A model generated the notes under the pieces. It was not told the DNA's origin. It worked only from the letters and a program-made list of their open reading frames with translations, and did no database searches. Made by a program: the position numbers and the translations under genes. Shown piece after piece: positions 9,118 through 17,852 of a DNA stretch of 64,000 nt (position 1 is its first letter; each line of letters opens with the position of its first letter). Location: the NCBI GenBank assembly GCA_028277985.1, contig JANQFG010000068.1, forward strand, positions 1 to 64,000, given 5' to 3'. This DNA comes from a bacterium (GTDB taxonomy: Bacteria; Desulfobacterota; DSWW01).

Positions 9118-10397
9118 GGCGACTCTGTGCGCTTCGGCGGACGGCAGAAGAGCATCGCCGTGAAGCCGACCGCTACGGCCACCCAAGAGATGATCAGGAT
9201 CGTGAAGTACGTGCCCTGTCGGTCGTAGAAGAAACCCGCCAGGGGTGCCGCCGACCCCTGGATCAACATGGCGATGGGGGAGACGAGCCCGCTGATCCCG
9301 GGGAAGGCCTCAGGGCCCCAGTAGTTGCCCGTGATCGTCGGAATGCAAACATAGGCTGCGCCGAATCCGAATCCTGCGAGCAACGGGTAGAGGTATGCAG
9401 TCCAGATTGCCTCGGGCGAGACGAACCAGAACAGAACACCCCCCGTGAACACGCAGAGAGACCCTGTGGCAAACAGGACTCTCGGTTCGATCCGGTCCCC
9501 GAGCCCGGCAATCGTGAAGCGGCCGACAATGCTCAATCCGATGGCAAGGCTGTAGAGAAAGGCGCTCATGGCAGGCTCGAATCCCCGGTCCTGCAGATGC
9601 AGGGGCCCCTGGGTCACGATGATCTGCCACATGTAGAAAGTGCCCGTGACCGCCAGGATGAGAAGCCAGAGAGCCGGTGTCCTCAGGGCCTCGCGAACCG
9701 TCCACTCTTCCTGGGTGCGGTAGGTGCGTGCGGCCGCCTGCCGCCCCTCCATGGTTTCGGAATGCGCCTCAGGTGAGACGCCGTCAGGATGCTGGCCTAT
9801 GTCTCCGGGCCGGTTTCGAACGCCCACCAGGCCCAGGACAGCGCTGGCGATGGAGGCGATTGTGATCAGAAGGAAGCCGATGCGCCAGTTGCCGTCGGCG
9901 CGCAGGACCACCCAATTGATGAGTTGCGGAGCCAGGAACCCCCCCACTGCTCCGCCTCCCAGAACGAGGCCCAGGGCCAGCGCTCGTCGGGTATGAAACC
10001 AGGCGATCGCCACCGTCTGCACCGGGATCATGGCCGACATGGAGATCCCGAGCCCCAAGACAACGCCGAGGGATACGAATAGGGGATAAATGTGCCCCAA
10101 GCGGCTGATCAGAAAGGCAGACAGGGCGGCGATGCTGCCTCCGACGACGATGGTCCTTCTCGCACCGATGCGACTGATCATCCAGGCGGTCAGGGGTGAA
10201 GCGACCCCAAAGATGAGCATGATGGCCGTGACCCCGACCATGATCTCTCCCCGCGACCAGCCCAGGTCCTGAATCATGTAGGGAGCCAGAACGACCGGGC
10301 TGTAGAAGGAGAAGCCGATGGGCAGGGTGTAGATCGCCCACAAGAAGAAGAGCAGCCACCAGCCGTAGAAGCGCCGGGTCTCGGTATCCGGATTCAT
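9114..10397 (-). CDS. MFS transporter, oxalate/formate-antiporter-like
   Basis: Inner-membrane secondary carrier of 427 residues with 12 predicted helices. It opens RRFYGWWLLFFLWAIYTLPI and carries the family loop motif (ISRIGARRTIVVGG) between helices 2 and 3. The YGWW start, LGWSRGEI and the AxVCIPTITGNYWGPEAFP region are typical of the OFA/monocarboxylate-type subfamily, so a small organic anion is the likely substrate. A charged loop of about 30 residues separates the two six-helix halves. Expressed as a single gene, convergent with the small membrane protein. Confidence 0.85.
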   Translation of the reverse strand: MNPDTETRRFYGWWLLFFLWAIYTLPIGFSFYSPVVLAPYMIQDLGWSRGEIMVGVTAIMLIFGVASPLTAWMISRIGARRTIVVGGSIAALSAFLISRLGHIYPLFVSLGVVLGLGISMSAMIPVQTVAIAWFHTRRALALGLVLGGGAVGGFLAPQLINWVVLRADGNWRIGFLLITIASIASAVLGLVGVRNRPGDIGQHPDGVSPEAHSETMEGRQAAARTYRTQEEWTVREALRTPALWLLILAVTGTFYMWQIIVTQGPLHLQDRGFEPAMSAFLYSLAIGLSIVGRFTIAGLGDRIEPRVLFATGSLCVFTGGVLFWFVSPEAIWTAYLYPLLAGFGFGAAYVCIPTITGNYWGPEAFPGISGLVSPIAMLIQGSAAPLAGFFYDRQGTYFTILIISWVAVAVGFTAMLFCRPPKRTESP

Positions 10398-10584
10398 TTC
10401 GAACGTCTCTCTGCTGATGCGAGTTTCTCAAATGACCCAATCGCAGAGCTTGAGGAGGCCTCGAGCGAGGTGCAAGTGGGGGTGTGCAAACACCAGGAAG
10501 GAATACCACGAATGAGGTCAAGAGCCAAATGCGGCACTTGAAGAGGGCCTGCCGGCCGGACCTCCCACTCAGGCGCCCTCCGCC

Positions 10585-12012
10585 TTATTCACCGACAACA
10601 TGCAGCTTCAGCAAGTTGGAGATGCCGCCGATCATCAGCGGGATCCCGGCCACGACCGCGACCTGATCCCCCTTCCGGACCAGCCGCTCCTTTAGAACCT
10701 GTTCCTCCATCGCCTCGATCATGGACTCTGTGTGCTTCTTGAGGGGTACGATGCGGGCGCTGACTCCCCAGTACAGGCAGAGTCGCCGCTGTACGACCGG
10801 ATCGTGCGTGAATGCGATGATCGGGACCGTGGGCCTGTGCTTGGACACCAAGCCGGCGGTGAAGCCCGATTTGGTGAAGGTGCAGACCGCCTTCATTCCC
10901 AGGCTATCCGCAGCCGTGCAGGCGGCAAGGCTGATGGCATCCGGGATACCCACAGCCGGTCGGTGGCGGGAGGGGGCCGTGTGCACCCCGGCGGGGAACT
11001 CCCTCTCGGTCTCCTTGGCGATCCGGTCCATCATCCGCACGGATCCGACCGGATACCTGCCCACGGAGGTCTCGCCTGAAAGCATGACCGCATCCGTTCC
11101 GTCGATGATGGCGTTTGCCACATCCGAGGTCTCGGCGCGTGTCGGCCGTGGGTGGTCGGTCATGGACTCGAGCATCTGCGTGGCCGTGATCACCCACTTG
11201 TTCTTCCGGTTCGCCCTCCGGATGATCTGTTTCTGAGCGATCGGAACCTTTTCCGGCGAAAGCTCTACCCCGAGATCCCCTCGGGCAACCATCACGCCGT
11301 CCGAAGCGTCGAGGATCGCTTCGAGATCCTCCAGGGCCTGGGGCTTCTCGATTTTCGATATCACGGGGATGTCTGCCCCTCTGGATTTCAGGGCCCGTTT
11401 CAGGGCCAGGACGTCCTTTCCACTCCGGACAAAGGACAGGGCTACATAGTCGACCCCCGCCTCGATTCCGAATGCCAGGTCTTCCCTGTCCTTCTTCGTC
11501 ATGCTGGGCAGCTTGGTCTTCACGCCCGGAAGATTGACCCCTTTCCTCTCCCCAAGGGTTCCGCCTGTGATGACACGACAGACCAGATCCGTTCCCGCCT
11601 TCCTGGAGACCACCTCGAGCTCCATCGCGCCGTCCGCCAGCAGAATTCGGTCCCCCTTTCGGAGCTCGTCCGCGATTCGCCCGTAACTCACCCGAATGAT
11701 GCCCTGCTTCCCGATCAACTTTCTTGGTGTGACGAGCCACTCCTCCCTGGCCCTCAGAACCACGGAGCCCCCTTCGAATCTGCCGGTCCGGATCTTGGGG
11801 CCCTGCAGGTCCTGGAGAATGGCGACGGGCTTTCGCAGCCTGGCCGAAAGGGAGCGTATGGTGAGGACCATCTTCCCGTGCTCTTCGTACGTGCCGTGCG
11901 AGAAGTTCAGACGGGCAACGTTCATCCCAGCGAGGATCAGCTTCTTTAGCATGTCCTTGGACGCGCTGGCCGGACCGATGGTGCAGACGATCTTGGTCTT
12001 CCGCGTGTTCAT
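10585..12012 (-). CDS. pyk: Pyruvate kinase
   Basis: Glycolytic enzyme converting PEP and ADP to pyruvate and ATP. Length 475 is typical. Motifs: TKIVCTIGPAS at the N-terminus, MNVARLNFSHG, the active-site ISKIEKPQALEDL strand and GVMVARGDLGVE, then ATQMLESM and SDVANAIIDGTDAVMLSGET. The last third is the regulatory C domain. It is the last gene of a minus-strand operon: 22 nt separate it from the PEP-synthase-like gene, the enzyme that would work on the same PEP/pyruvate pair. Confidence 0.97.
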   Translation of the reverse strand: MNTRKTKIVCTIGPASASKDMLKKLILAGMNVARLNFSHGTYEEHGKMVLTIRSLSARLRKPVAILQDLQGPKIRTGRFEGGSVVLRAREEWLVTPRKLIGKQGIIRVSYGRIADELRKGDRILLADGAMELEVVSRKAGTDLVCRVITGGTLGERKGVNLPGVKTKLPSMTKKDREDLAFGIEAGVDYVALSFVRSGKDVLALKRALKSRGADIPVISKIEKPQALEDLEAILDASDGVMVARGDLGVELSPEKVPIAQKQIIRRANRKNKWVITATQMLESMTDHPRPTRAETSDVANAIIDGTDAVMLSGETSVGRYPVGSVRMMDRIAKETEREFPAGVHTAPSRHRPAVGIPDAISLAACTAADSLGMKAVCTFTKSGFTAGLVSKHRPTVPIIAFTHDPVVQRRLCLYWGVSARIVPLKKHTESMIEAMEEQVLKERLVRKGDQVAVVAGIPLMIGGISNLLKLHVVGE

Positions 12013-12034
12013 GAGAACCCCTCCGCGTCGTTAC

Positions 12035-14230
12035 TCATTGAGCCTCGTTTTCCCCAACGATGACGATTCCTAGATATCCGTCCACGGTAAGGGGATCACC
12101 GTTACGGATCCGCTGGGTGGCCTCGGGCACCCCGGTTACGCAGGGCAGCCCGTATTCCCGGGCGATGATCGCACCGTGGATCAGCATTCCTCCCCTTCGC
12201 TCCACAATCCCACCTGCCAGTGGAACGACGAAGGTCATGTTCGGGTCGACCGCGTCACACACGAGGATTTCTCCCGATTTGAACGCCAGCAGGTCGGACG
12301 ATTCGCATATGACCCTTGCCGGTCCCCGGGATATGCCCGGTCCGGCGGGCTGGCCGATCAACTGCCTCGCCCGCAGGGCAAAATCCGGAACCTGTTCTTC
12401 TTCTCCTCTGAACTCGGCGATGCAGGTTTGCGGGACGTGGGCCGGATCCACAAGAGATGCGATCACTTCCCTTTCTGGAAGTCCCTCCAGGTCCGAGAGT
12501 CCTCTGCCTGCAAGCCGGCTCTTTCCCAGATCCACAGCCTCCCGAAGCCGAGTTTCGATTCTGCCCAAGTAGATGTTGTCATCGTCTCGGAGTCGATAGC
12601 TCACCCGGGCCAGATCCAGGAGCTCCGCGGCCTCCTGTTTTCTTTCTCCTGAGAACTTGGAGAAGAATTCGTCCTCGAGTCGCTCTCGGTGTGTGTCGGT
12701 TGCCTTGAACTCTGAAGGGGGTTGCGAAGCGATCTCGAGGGCAAGTCGGACAACCGCGCCACCTGCCTTTTCCCCCGCAGAGGGCACCGTTGTCAAGGGA
12801 CCGAATCTCTCGACGAAGACGCCAAGGAGATCGGCAAAGCCCTTGTCGGGGATCGCCTCCCCGGCTTCAAGGGCACGCCGGAGGCCGGGGCTGCTTCGGA
12901 TGGAGTCGGCCAGGCCTTCGAGCATCCGGTTTCGTTCCACGCTGACCAACCCCGAATCGGAGAGAAGATCCATAAATTCGTACGTGTCGGATGGTCGGAC
13001 CGTATCGTTGTACACCTGGCCGAAGAGTCGCGCACCGTGGGCAAACGGAATGAACTCCGTCCAGTAGGTTTCCTTCCATTCATCCAGAATTCGCCTCCTC
13101 CGCTCGAGTTCCTCGGCCAGCGCGGCATCTGAAAGGCTCGTGAGGTCCTGCCTGCTGAGGGCCTCGGCCTCCTCGATCATTGCCGGGATGAGATTCTCCT
13201 CGATCTTCACCCGCATGGCCTTCAGGTTCTCGAAGCTCTTCCGAAGGCTCAGGTACCAGGATCGCTGATCTTCCTCTTGGGCTCCCATCCCAGTGGTCAC
13301 GGGCCGCGACTGAAGTATGACGAGCCGATCCTCCCGGAAGGTCCACTCCACGTCCTGTGGGCTTCCGAACAGCTGCTCGAGCGCCCTGGTGAGCCCGAAC
13401 ACACGGAGGACCTGCTCTCGATCGAGGGGAGGTCTGCGCGAGAGGTCCGGAGGCAAGGATTCGCTGCAAACGCCCTCCTGGGCGGGGACCATTCTCAACT
13501 CTCTGACAGCGGCCCGGTGCTCGAGCACTTTCTGGGTCTTTCTGTCCAGGATCCACGTGTCCGGTTCCACGGCGCCGTCCACCAGCCCCTGGTTCAGACC
13601 GTACACGGATTCGATGACTCCCTGGGAAGGCTCGTTCGGGTTCAGGCCGAATGCGACCCCGGAACGGGTCCCCGCGACGATCTCCTGGATCGCCACCGCC
13701 ATCGAGCTCGTTGCGACATCCAGGCCCAGTTCCTGCCTGTACAGCAGGGCCGCATCGGACCAGAGGGAGGCCCACACCCTCTTGACGTGATCCAGGATCG
13801 AGTCGATCCCCTGGACATTCACGTAGGAATCGTGGAGGCCTGCGAAAGAGGCTTTCACCGAATCCTCCCCTGGCGCAGAGGACCTTACGACCACGGGCCG
13901 GTCGCCGAAGCGGCTTCCGATCTCGCCCCCCAGCTCCTGGGCAAGGGCCTTCGACATGGGGGTGGTCAGGAACATATTGCGGATTCGCAGCGAGGCGTCC
14001 CAGATCTCCTCCCACCGCATGTCCCGGAACTCTTTCCGATTCAGCTCGAGCAGGATTCGCTCTCGCAGGCCGTTTCGCGAAACAAAGGCTTCATACGCCT
14101 CGGTGCTTACGCAGAGCGTTTCCGGGACCTCGAAGCCGTTCTGGAACATCAGGGCGAGGGCGAGAGACTTTCCTCCAGCCCTTGAGCTGTCTTCAGCAGC
14201 CAGACGGTCAAGTGTCAGGATCATTCCCAT
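12035..14230 (-). CDS. PEP synthase / pyruvate phosphate dikinase-like phosphotransferase
   Basis: 731-residue protein with a PPDK-type ATP-grasp domain (GGKSLALALMFQNGFEVPETLCVS; VVRSSAPGEDSVKASFAGLHDSYV; VEWTFREDRLVILQSRPVTT, residues ~15-315), a helical linker, and a C-terminal swivelling domain with the phospho-accepting histidine in GGMLIHGAIIAREYGLPCVTG. It lacks the PEP/pyruvate TIM-barrel of full-length PpsA/PPDK. This makes it resemble the rifampin-phosphotransferase layout: ATP-grasp plus His domain, phosphate acceptor unknown. A second ATG at 14224 gives an ATGA overlap with the upstream stop and may be the true start. Adjacent pyruvate kinase suggests a PEP/pyruvate link. Confidence 0.8.
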   Translation of the reverse strand: MGMILTLDRLAAEDSSRAGGKSLALALMFQNGFEVPETLCVSTEAYEAFVSRNGLRERILLELNRKEFRDMRWEEIWDASLRIRNMFLTTPMSKALAQELGGEIGSRFGDRPVVVRSSAPGEDSVKASFAGLHDSYVNVQGIDSILDHVKRVWASLWSDAALLYRQELGLDVATSSMAVAIQEIVAGTRSGVAFGLNPNEPSQGVIESVYGLNQGLVDGAVEPDTWILDRKTQKVLEHRAAVRELRMVPAQEGVCSESLPPDLSRRPPLDREQVLRVFGLTRALEQLFGSPQDVEWTFREDRLVILQSRPVTTGMGAQEEDQRSWYLSLRKSFENLKAMRVKIEENLIPAMIEEAEALSRQDLTSLSDAALAEELERRRRILDEWKETYWTEFIPFAHGARLFGQVYNDTVRPSDTYEFMDLLSDSGLVSVERNRMLEGLADSIRSSPGLRRALEAGEAIPDKGFADLLGVFVERFGPLTTVPSAGEKAGGAVVRLALEIASQPPSEFKATDTHRERLEDEFFSKFSGERKQEAAELLDLARVSYRLRDDDNIYLGRIETRLREAVDLGKSRLAGRGLSDLEGLPEREVIASLVDPAHVPQTCIAEFRGEEEQVPDFALRARQLIGQPAGPGISRGPARVICESSDLLAFKSGEILVCDAVDPNMTFVVPLAGGIVERRGGMLIHGAIIAREYGLPCVTGVPEATQRIRNGDPLTVDGYLGIVIVGENEAQ

Positions 14231-14679
14231 TCTTCAGCGTGCAGTTCCGTCACTTCCTGGAATCGGTTTACTAGGTAATAGGTGCGCACCTGCACCCGCA
14301 GGAGCGCACAGGTAGGAGAGCTCACAAAATCTTCCAGATAGGGGTGCCTCTCCAGGTAGAGCCTCTGGAAACGTTCCCGTTCCTCGCCGGCCAGCTCCTC
14401 GGCCGGGCCTGTCGCCGTGGCCGCCGTGGCTTCGTGGATGTCCGAGTCCTGGTGCGATCGGTTGTCGATGAGCAGGGCCACGCGAGGGTCCGAGGTCAGG
14501 TTCTCATACTTTCGGGTGGACCGGGTCGTGGCGAACAGGAGCTGCTTCATGTCCGGCGTGGAGACGAATGACACGAGGCTCCCGTAGGGCTGACCTTCAC
14601 TGTGGGTGGCCAGGACAGCCAGCTTCTGCGAAGCGAGCAGGGCCTTCAGCCTCTCTCGTCTGCGCTCGTCCGACTCCAT
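14221..14679 (-). CDS. Pyridoxamine 5'-phosphate oxidase (PPOX/FMN-binding) family protein
   Basis: Split-barrel flavin-binding protein of 152 residues: LAVLATHSEGQPYGSLVSFV, then TTRSTRKYENLTSDPRVALLIDNRS, the usual PPOX core. The start is set by GGAGGA located 7 nt before the ATG of MESDERRRE; the in-frame ATG two codons earlier is too close to that site. It is the first gene of the operon with the PEP-synthase-like enzyme and pyruvate kinase. A clear paralogue sits at 28011-28445, sharing LATT..G.P..SL, T.RST.KY.NL.S...V.LL.DNRS. Substrate unknown. Confidence 0.85.
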   Translation of the reverse strand: MESDERRRERLKALLASQKLAVLATHSEGQPYGSLVSFVSTPDMKQLLFATTRSTRKYENLTSDPRVALLIDNRSHQDSDIHEATAATATGPAEELAGEERERFQRLYLERHPYLEDFVSSPTCALLRVQVRTYYLVNRFQEVTELHAEEWE

Positions 14680-14856
14680 GGGCATTCCTCCAGAACCTGT
14701 TCGGATTTCTGCGGGGAAGGTGCATGGTGGTACCGGTATTCGGTGTCTTCTTGATTCCAAAAGGGTGCTTCTTGTATCTTAGAGGCAGGAGCCATAGAAA
14801 ACGTTGCGGATTCGAAGGTTTCCCTATACTCTCTGGCAGTGAGGAGCCTACCCGAA

Positions 14857-15804
14857 ATGAAGCGTTCGCCGGGGCAGGAGGACCTGCTCAAGAAGGTCGA
14901 GAGGCTGGAGAGGAAACTCGCCGAGGCGAAAGAGGAGGAGGAGACCCTTCTCGAGAACCTCGGAAACACGGTCCTCAATGCCCTGTCCGTCCACGCGGTT
15001 CTTCTCGATGCCGAGGGCACGATCATCGGAAACAACTTCGGATGGAGGGAGTACGGCGAGTCGAACACGCCGGGAGACCCCCCGGATACGATCGGCATGA
15101 ACTACCTGGCGGTGTGCGACGCGGCCGAGGGCGAGGACTCTGATGAAGCCGCGGATGTGGGGAGAGGGATCCGCGCGGTCCTGGCCGGAGAAGCCGAGGA
15201 ATACTCGCTCGAATATCCGTGTCACTCGCCGGATGAGAAGCGCTGGTTCTTCATGCGGGCGGTACGAATGGACGGTCCGGGCCCGCTTCGTGTCATCGTC
15301 TCGCACGAGAACATCACGGCCCTCAAGTTCGCCGAAGAGCGTCTGCTGGAGCGTGAGAGGGAGCTCGAGGAGAAGAGCCGGAACCTGGAGGAGATCAACA
15401 CGGCGCTGAAGGTGCTTCTCGAACGGCGGGAGGCGGACAAAGGAGAGCTCGAGGAGCAGGTGCTCGGCAATGTGAAACAGCGGGTTCTCCCCTATCTGGA
15501 TCGTCTCAAGGGAACGAGGCTGGGGCCGGAGGCAAAGGAGTTTGCTCGTATTCTGGAAACGAACCTCGAGGAGATCGTCTCCCCCTTCCTGCAGCGACTC
15601 TCGTCGAGCTATTTCGACCTTACCCCTCAGGAAATTCAGGTGGCAGGCCTGGTGAAGGAAGGCAGAATGACCAAGGAAATCGCCGACATCCTGAACGTAT
15701 CGACGAGTGCCGTCGATTTCCACCGCAAGAACATCCGCAAGAAACTCGGTCTCAAGACCAAGAAGGCCAACCTGCGATCCTACCTGATATCTCTTTCGGA
15801 ATAA
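14857..15804 (+). CDS. PAS-domain LuxR-type response regulator
   Basis: Predicted cytoplasmic transcription factor of about 315 residues. An N-terminal coiled coil ([20 protein letters not shown]) precedes a PAS-like sensor ([15 protein letters not shown] ... [19 protein letters not shown]), then a second long coiled coil. The C-terminal LuxR helix-turn-helix is [20 protein letters not shown] followed by [23 protein letters not shown]. The ATG at 14857 follows GTGAGGAG; GTG at 14839 is an alternative. Its final codons run into the first hairpin of the repeat array 15796-16045, which might therefore act on its transcript end. Confidence 0.8.
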   Translation: MKRSPGQEDLLKKVERLERKLAEAKEEEETLLENLGNTVLNALSVHAVLLDAEGTIIGNNFGWREYGESNTPGDPPDTIGMNYLAVCDAAEGEDSDEAADVGRGIRAVLAGEAEEYSLEYPCHSPDEKRWFFMRAVRMDGPGPLRVIVSHENITALKFAEERLLERERELEEKSRNLEEINTALKVLLERREADKGELEEQVLGNVKQRVLPYLDRLKGTRLGPEAKEFARILETNLEEIVSPFLQRLSSSYFDLTPQEIQVAGLVKEGRMTKEIADILNVSTSAVDFHRKNIRKKLGLKTKKANLRSYLISLSE

Positions 15805-16045
15805 CCCTCATGCTTCGGGTTTTCGTTAGGTCCGAAAACTCTTGTTCCGCGAGTTTTCGTCTGGCTTCCGCTGGGTCCGAAAGCTCACATCTTGTGAGCT
15901 TTCCTCGGGTCCGAATAACCCTCATGCTTCGGGTTTTCGTTGGGTCCGAAAGCCTGCATCCTGCAGACTTTCGTCTGGCTTTCGTCGGGTCCGAGAACTC
16001 GCCTTCCGCGAGTTCTCGTCGGGTCCGAATAACCCGCATAATAGT
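15796..16045 (+). repeat. Array of seven hairpin units with 114-bp higher-order period
   Basis: Hairpins separated by the conserved linker GGGTCCGA. Units start near 15796, 15831, 15876, 15910, 15945, 15990 and 16024, giving spacings 35-45-34, 35-45-34. Units 1-3 and 4-6 are therefore copies of one 114-bp block, and unit 7 is a remnant of a third block. Stems are perfect or nearly so and differ between units: CGAAAACTC/GAGTTTTCG (15833-15859), GAAAGCTCAC/GTGAGCTTTC (15879-15903), an 11-bp stem CGAGAACTCGC/GCGAGTTCTCG (15992-16018). Units 1 and 4 share 39 bp with one mismatch. No T-run follows, so these are not ordinary terminators. Open frames through it merely reflect the multiple-of-three period. 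Confidence 0.85.
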
Positions 16046-16208
16046 AGCTTTCCCCTGCCAATAGACTACAGAGTTTTGCCTGTATCTGGGCCCCCCCGAC
16101 GGACGTCCAACACTCGAATACGCAACGCATCTTTGATTGATGGCAACCCTGAAGCCGCTCAACGGGTGAAATCATATAAATCCTAATCAGACGAGAAAGG
16201 GAAGGACA

Positions 16209-17591
16209 ATGAACCTATCGGAATCAATCGTTACAAATAAATCGATCTTCACGAAGACGACTCTGCTGCTGATGGCGGCATCCATGATGATCGTAGGCTA
16301 CGGATGCGGGGATGATGACGAAGTGGAATTCTCCGTAGGAAGCCTCAGAATCCGGGCCATTCACCTATCATCCGACGCTCCCAATGTAGACATCTACGCG
16401 GATGAGGAACCTCCCCCGGCCGTTACGAACCTGGCCTTCGGAGACTCCACTAGCTTCATTGATCTGAATGAAGGCACCTATACGTTCAACATTACAGCAA
16501 CAGGAGCTGCGCCGCCTCCGCCAAGCGTCTTGGACATAGGGCCTCTGCAGCTGCAAAGGAACCGGGCTTATACAGCGGTAGCGTTCAACGAGCTTGCGTC
16601 CATCGAAGCGCTTGCTCTGATCGACGATCTGAGCAGCACCGGCACAGGAAACATCCGATTGAGGGCCATTCACACTGCGCCCGGCGTGGGGGAAGTGGAT
16701 ATATGGGATGTTACGGACCCGGACAATCCTGCTCCGCTGTACACGAACGTAAATTTCCGAGATGTAGGGGCATACGCAGTGGTGCCGGCGGGCGCCTACA
16801 CAATCGGATTTGATGTAGACGACGACGCTATTCCGGATCTGAGTTTCGAAACCGGGGACATCCCCGCGGGTAGTATCCTGAACATTTTTGCTGTCAATGA
16901 TGGACCAGACGTCTTTTTGATCGTTCAGTTCTTGGACGGCACCACCGTGCGACTCGACCCTGCGCCTACGCGCGTGCGTGTAATTCATCTCTCCCCCACG
17001 GCACCTAGCGTGGATGTTTTCGTAGATGGAAATCCGCCGCCGGCAGTCACGGCCCTACCTTTCAAGGACGGCACGGGCTACCTGGAATTGGACGCAGGCG
17101 CCTACACTTTCAACGTATCTGCAAATGGTTTTCCGCCCTCACAGAGTGTCCTGGATGTCGGACCTCTGGATCTTCTGGGTGGTGCCTTCTACACGGCGGC
17201 CGCCTTCAATCTTCTCGCAGCACCGATCGAGGGCCTCGCCATGGAGGATAACAACAGCGATCCCGGCCCGGGCAACATCCGTGCGCGGGCCATCCATGTT
17301 GCACCCGGCGTAGGACAGGTGGACATCTGGGAGGTGAGCGATCTGCAGAATCCGATCCTTCTCTACGAAAATGTGAACTTTCGGGATATCGGAGACTATC
17401 TCATTCTCCCTGCTGCGGACTATACGATCGGATTCGACACGAACAACGATGCGGTTCCCGACCTGACCTTCGCTACCGGACCGATACCTGCAGGCAGCAT
17501 TCTGAACATCTTTGCTGTGAACCAGGTCAATGATGTCTTTTTGATCGTCCAGTTCCAGGACGGGACTACGGCTCAGCTCGACCCGATCTAG
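16209..17591 (+). CDS. DUF4397-domain lipoprotein
   Basis: Secreted lipoprotein of 460 residues. The signal KTTLLLMAASMMIVGYGC ends in a lipobox Cys followed by acidic residues. The mature part is an internal duplication, each half holding two DUF4397-type modules: R.RAIHLS.DAPNVDIY.D...PAV, then GNIR.RAIH.APGVG.VDIW. The two halves share the closing stretch GSILNIFAVN and VFLIVQF.DGTT. Repeats of this kind are Ig/CNA-like beta folds in cell-surface proteins. SD AAGGGAAGGA lies just upstream of the ATG. It is preceded by the hairpin array, with ~160 bp between them. Binding partner unknown. Confidence 0.85.
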   Translation: MNLSESIVTNKSIFTKTTLLLMAASMMIVGYGCGDDDEVEFSVGSLRIRAIHLSSDAPNVDIYADEEPPPAVTNLAFGDSTSFIDLNEGTYTFNITATGAAPPPPSVLDIGPLQLQRNRAYTAVAFNELASIEALALIDDLSSTGTGNIRLRAIHTAPGVGEVDIWDVTDPDNPAPLYTNVNFRDVGAYAVVPAGAYTIGFDVDDDAIPDLSFETGDIPAGSILNIFAVNDGPDVFLIVQFLDGTTVRLDPAPTRVRVIHLSPTAPSVDVFVDGNPPPAVTALPFKDGTGYLELDAGAYTFNVSANGFPPSQSVLDVGPLDLLGGAFYTAAAFNLLAAPIEGLAMEDNNSDPGPGNIRARAIHVAPGVGQVDIWEVSDLQNPILLYENVNFRDIGDYLILPAADYTIGFDTNNDAVPDLTFATGPIPAGSILNIFAVNQVNDVFLIVQFQDGTTAQLDPI

Positions 17592-17852
17592 ATGGTTCGA
17601 ACTGGAGGATCCTTATACAGCCAACATTTTTCAGGTGGGGCGCCCTTCCAGCTGGGCGCCCCGGCAACTGTCGAAACTTGACTCCCACCACCTTCTCCAC
17701 GCAACGGATGTCGACGCAACATCGAAATCGGTTGACCAGACAGCCCCCCCCAACGTACCATCACCACGATCCCACTTCGTGATTCGAAAACTCACGGATT
17801 GAAAAATCTCTCTGTCTGATGTGTTGCGAAAGTGCGTCGCGTGAGGTGATTC

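Noticed and set aside
15796-16045. CRISPR array
   Set aside because: The variable parts are self-complementary stems and the constant parts are only ~8 bp linkers, the opposite of repeat-spacer organisation; no cas genes.
15752-16186. Short ORFs on both strands through the hairpin array, giving 38-residue protein repeats
   Set aside because: The protein repeats follow automatically from a 114-bp (3 x 38) DNA period; no SD, and the covarying stems show the constraint is on DNA or RNA structure.
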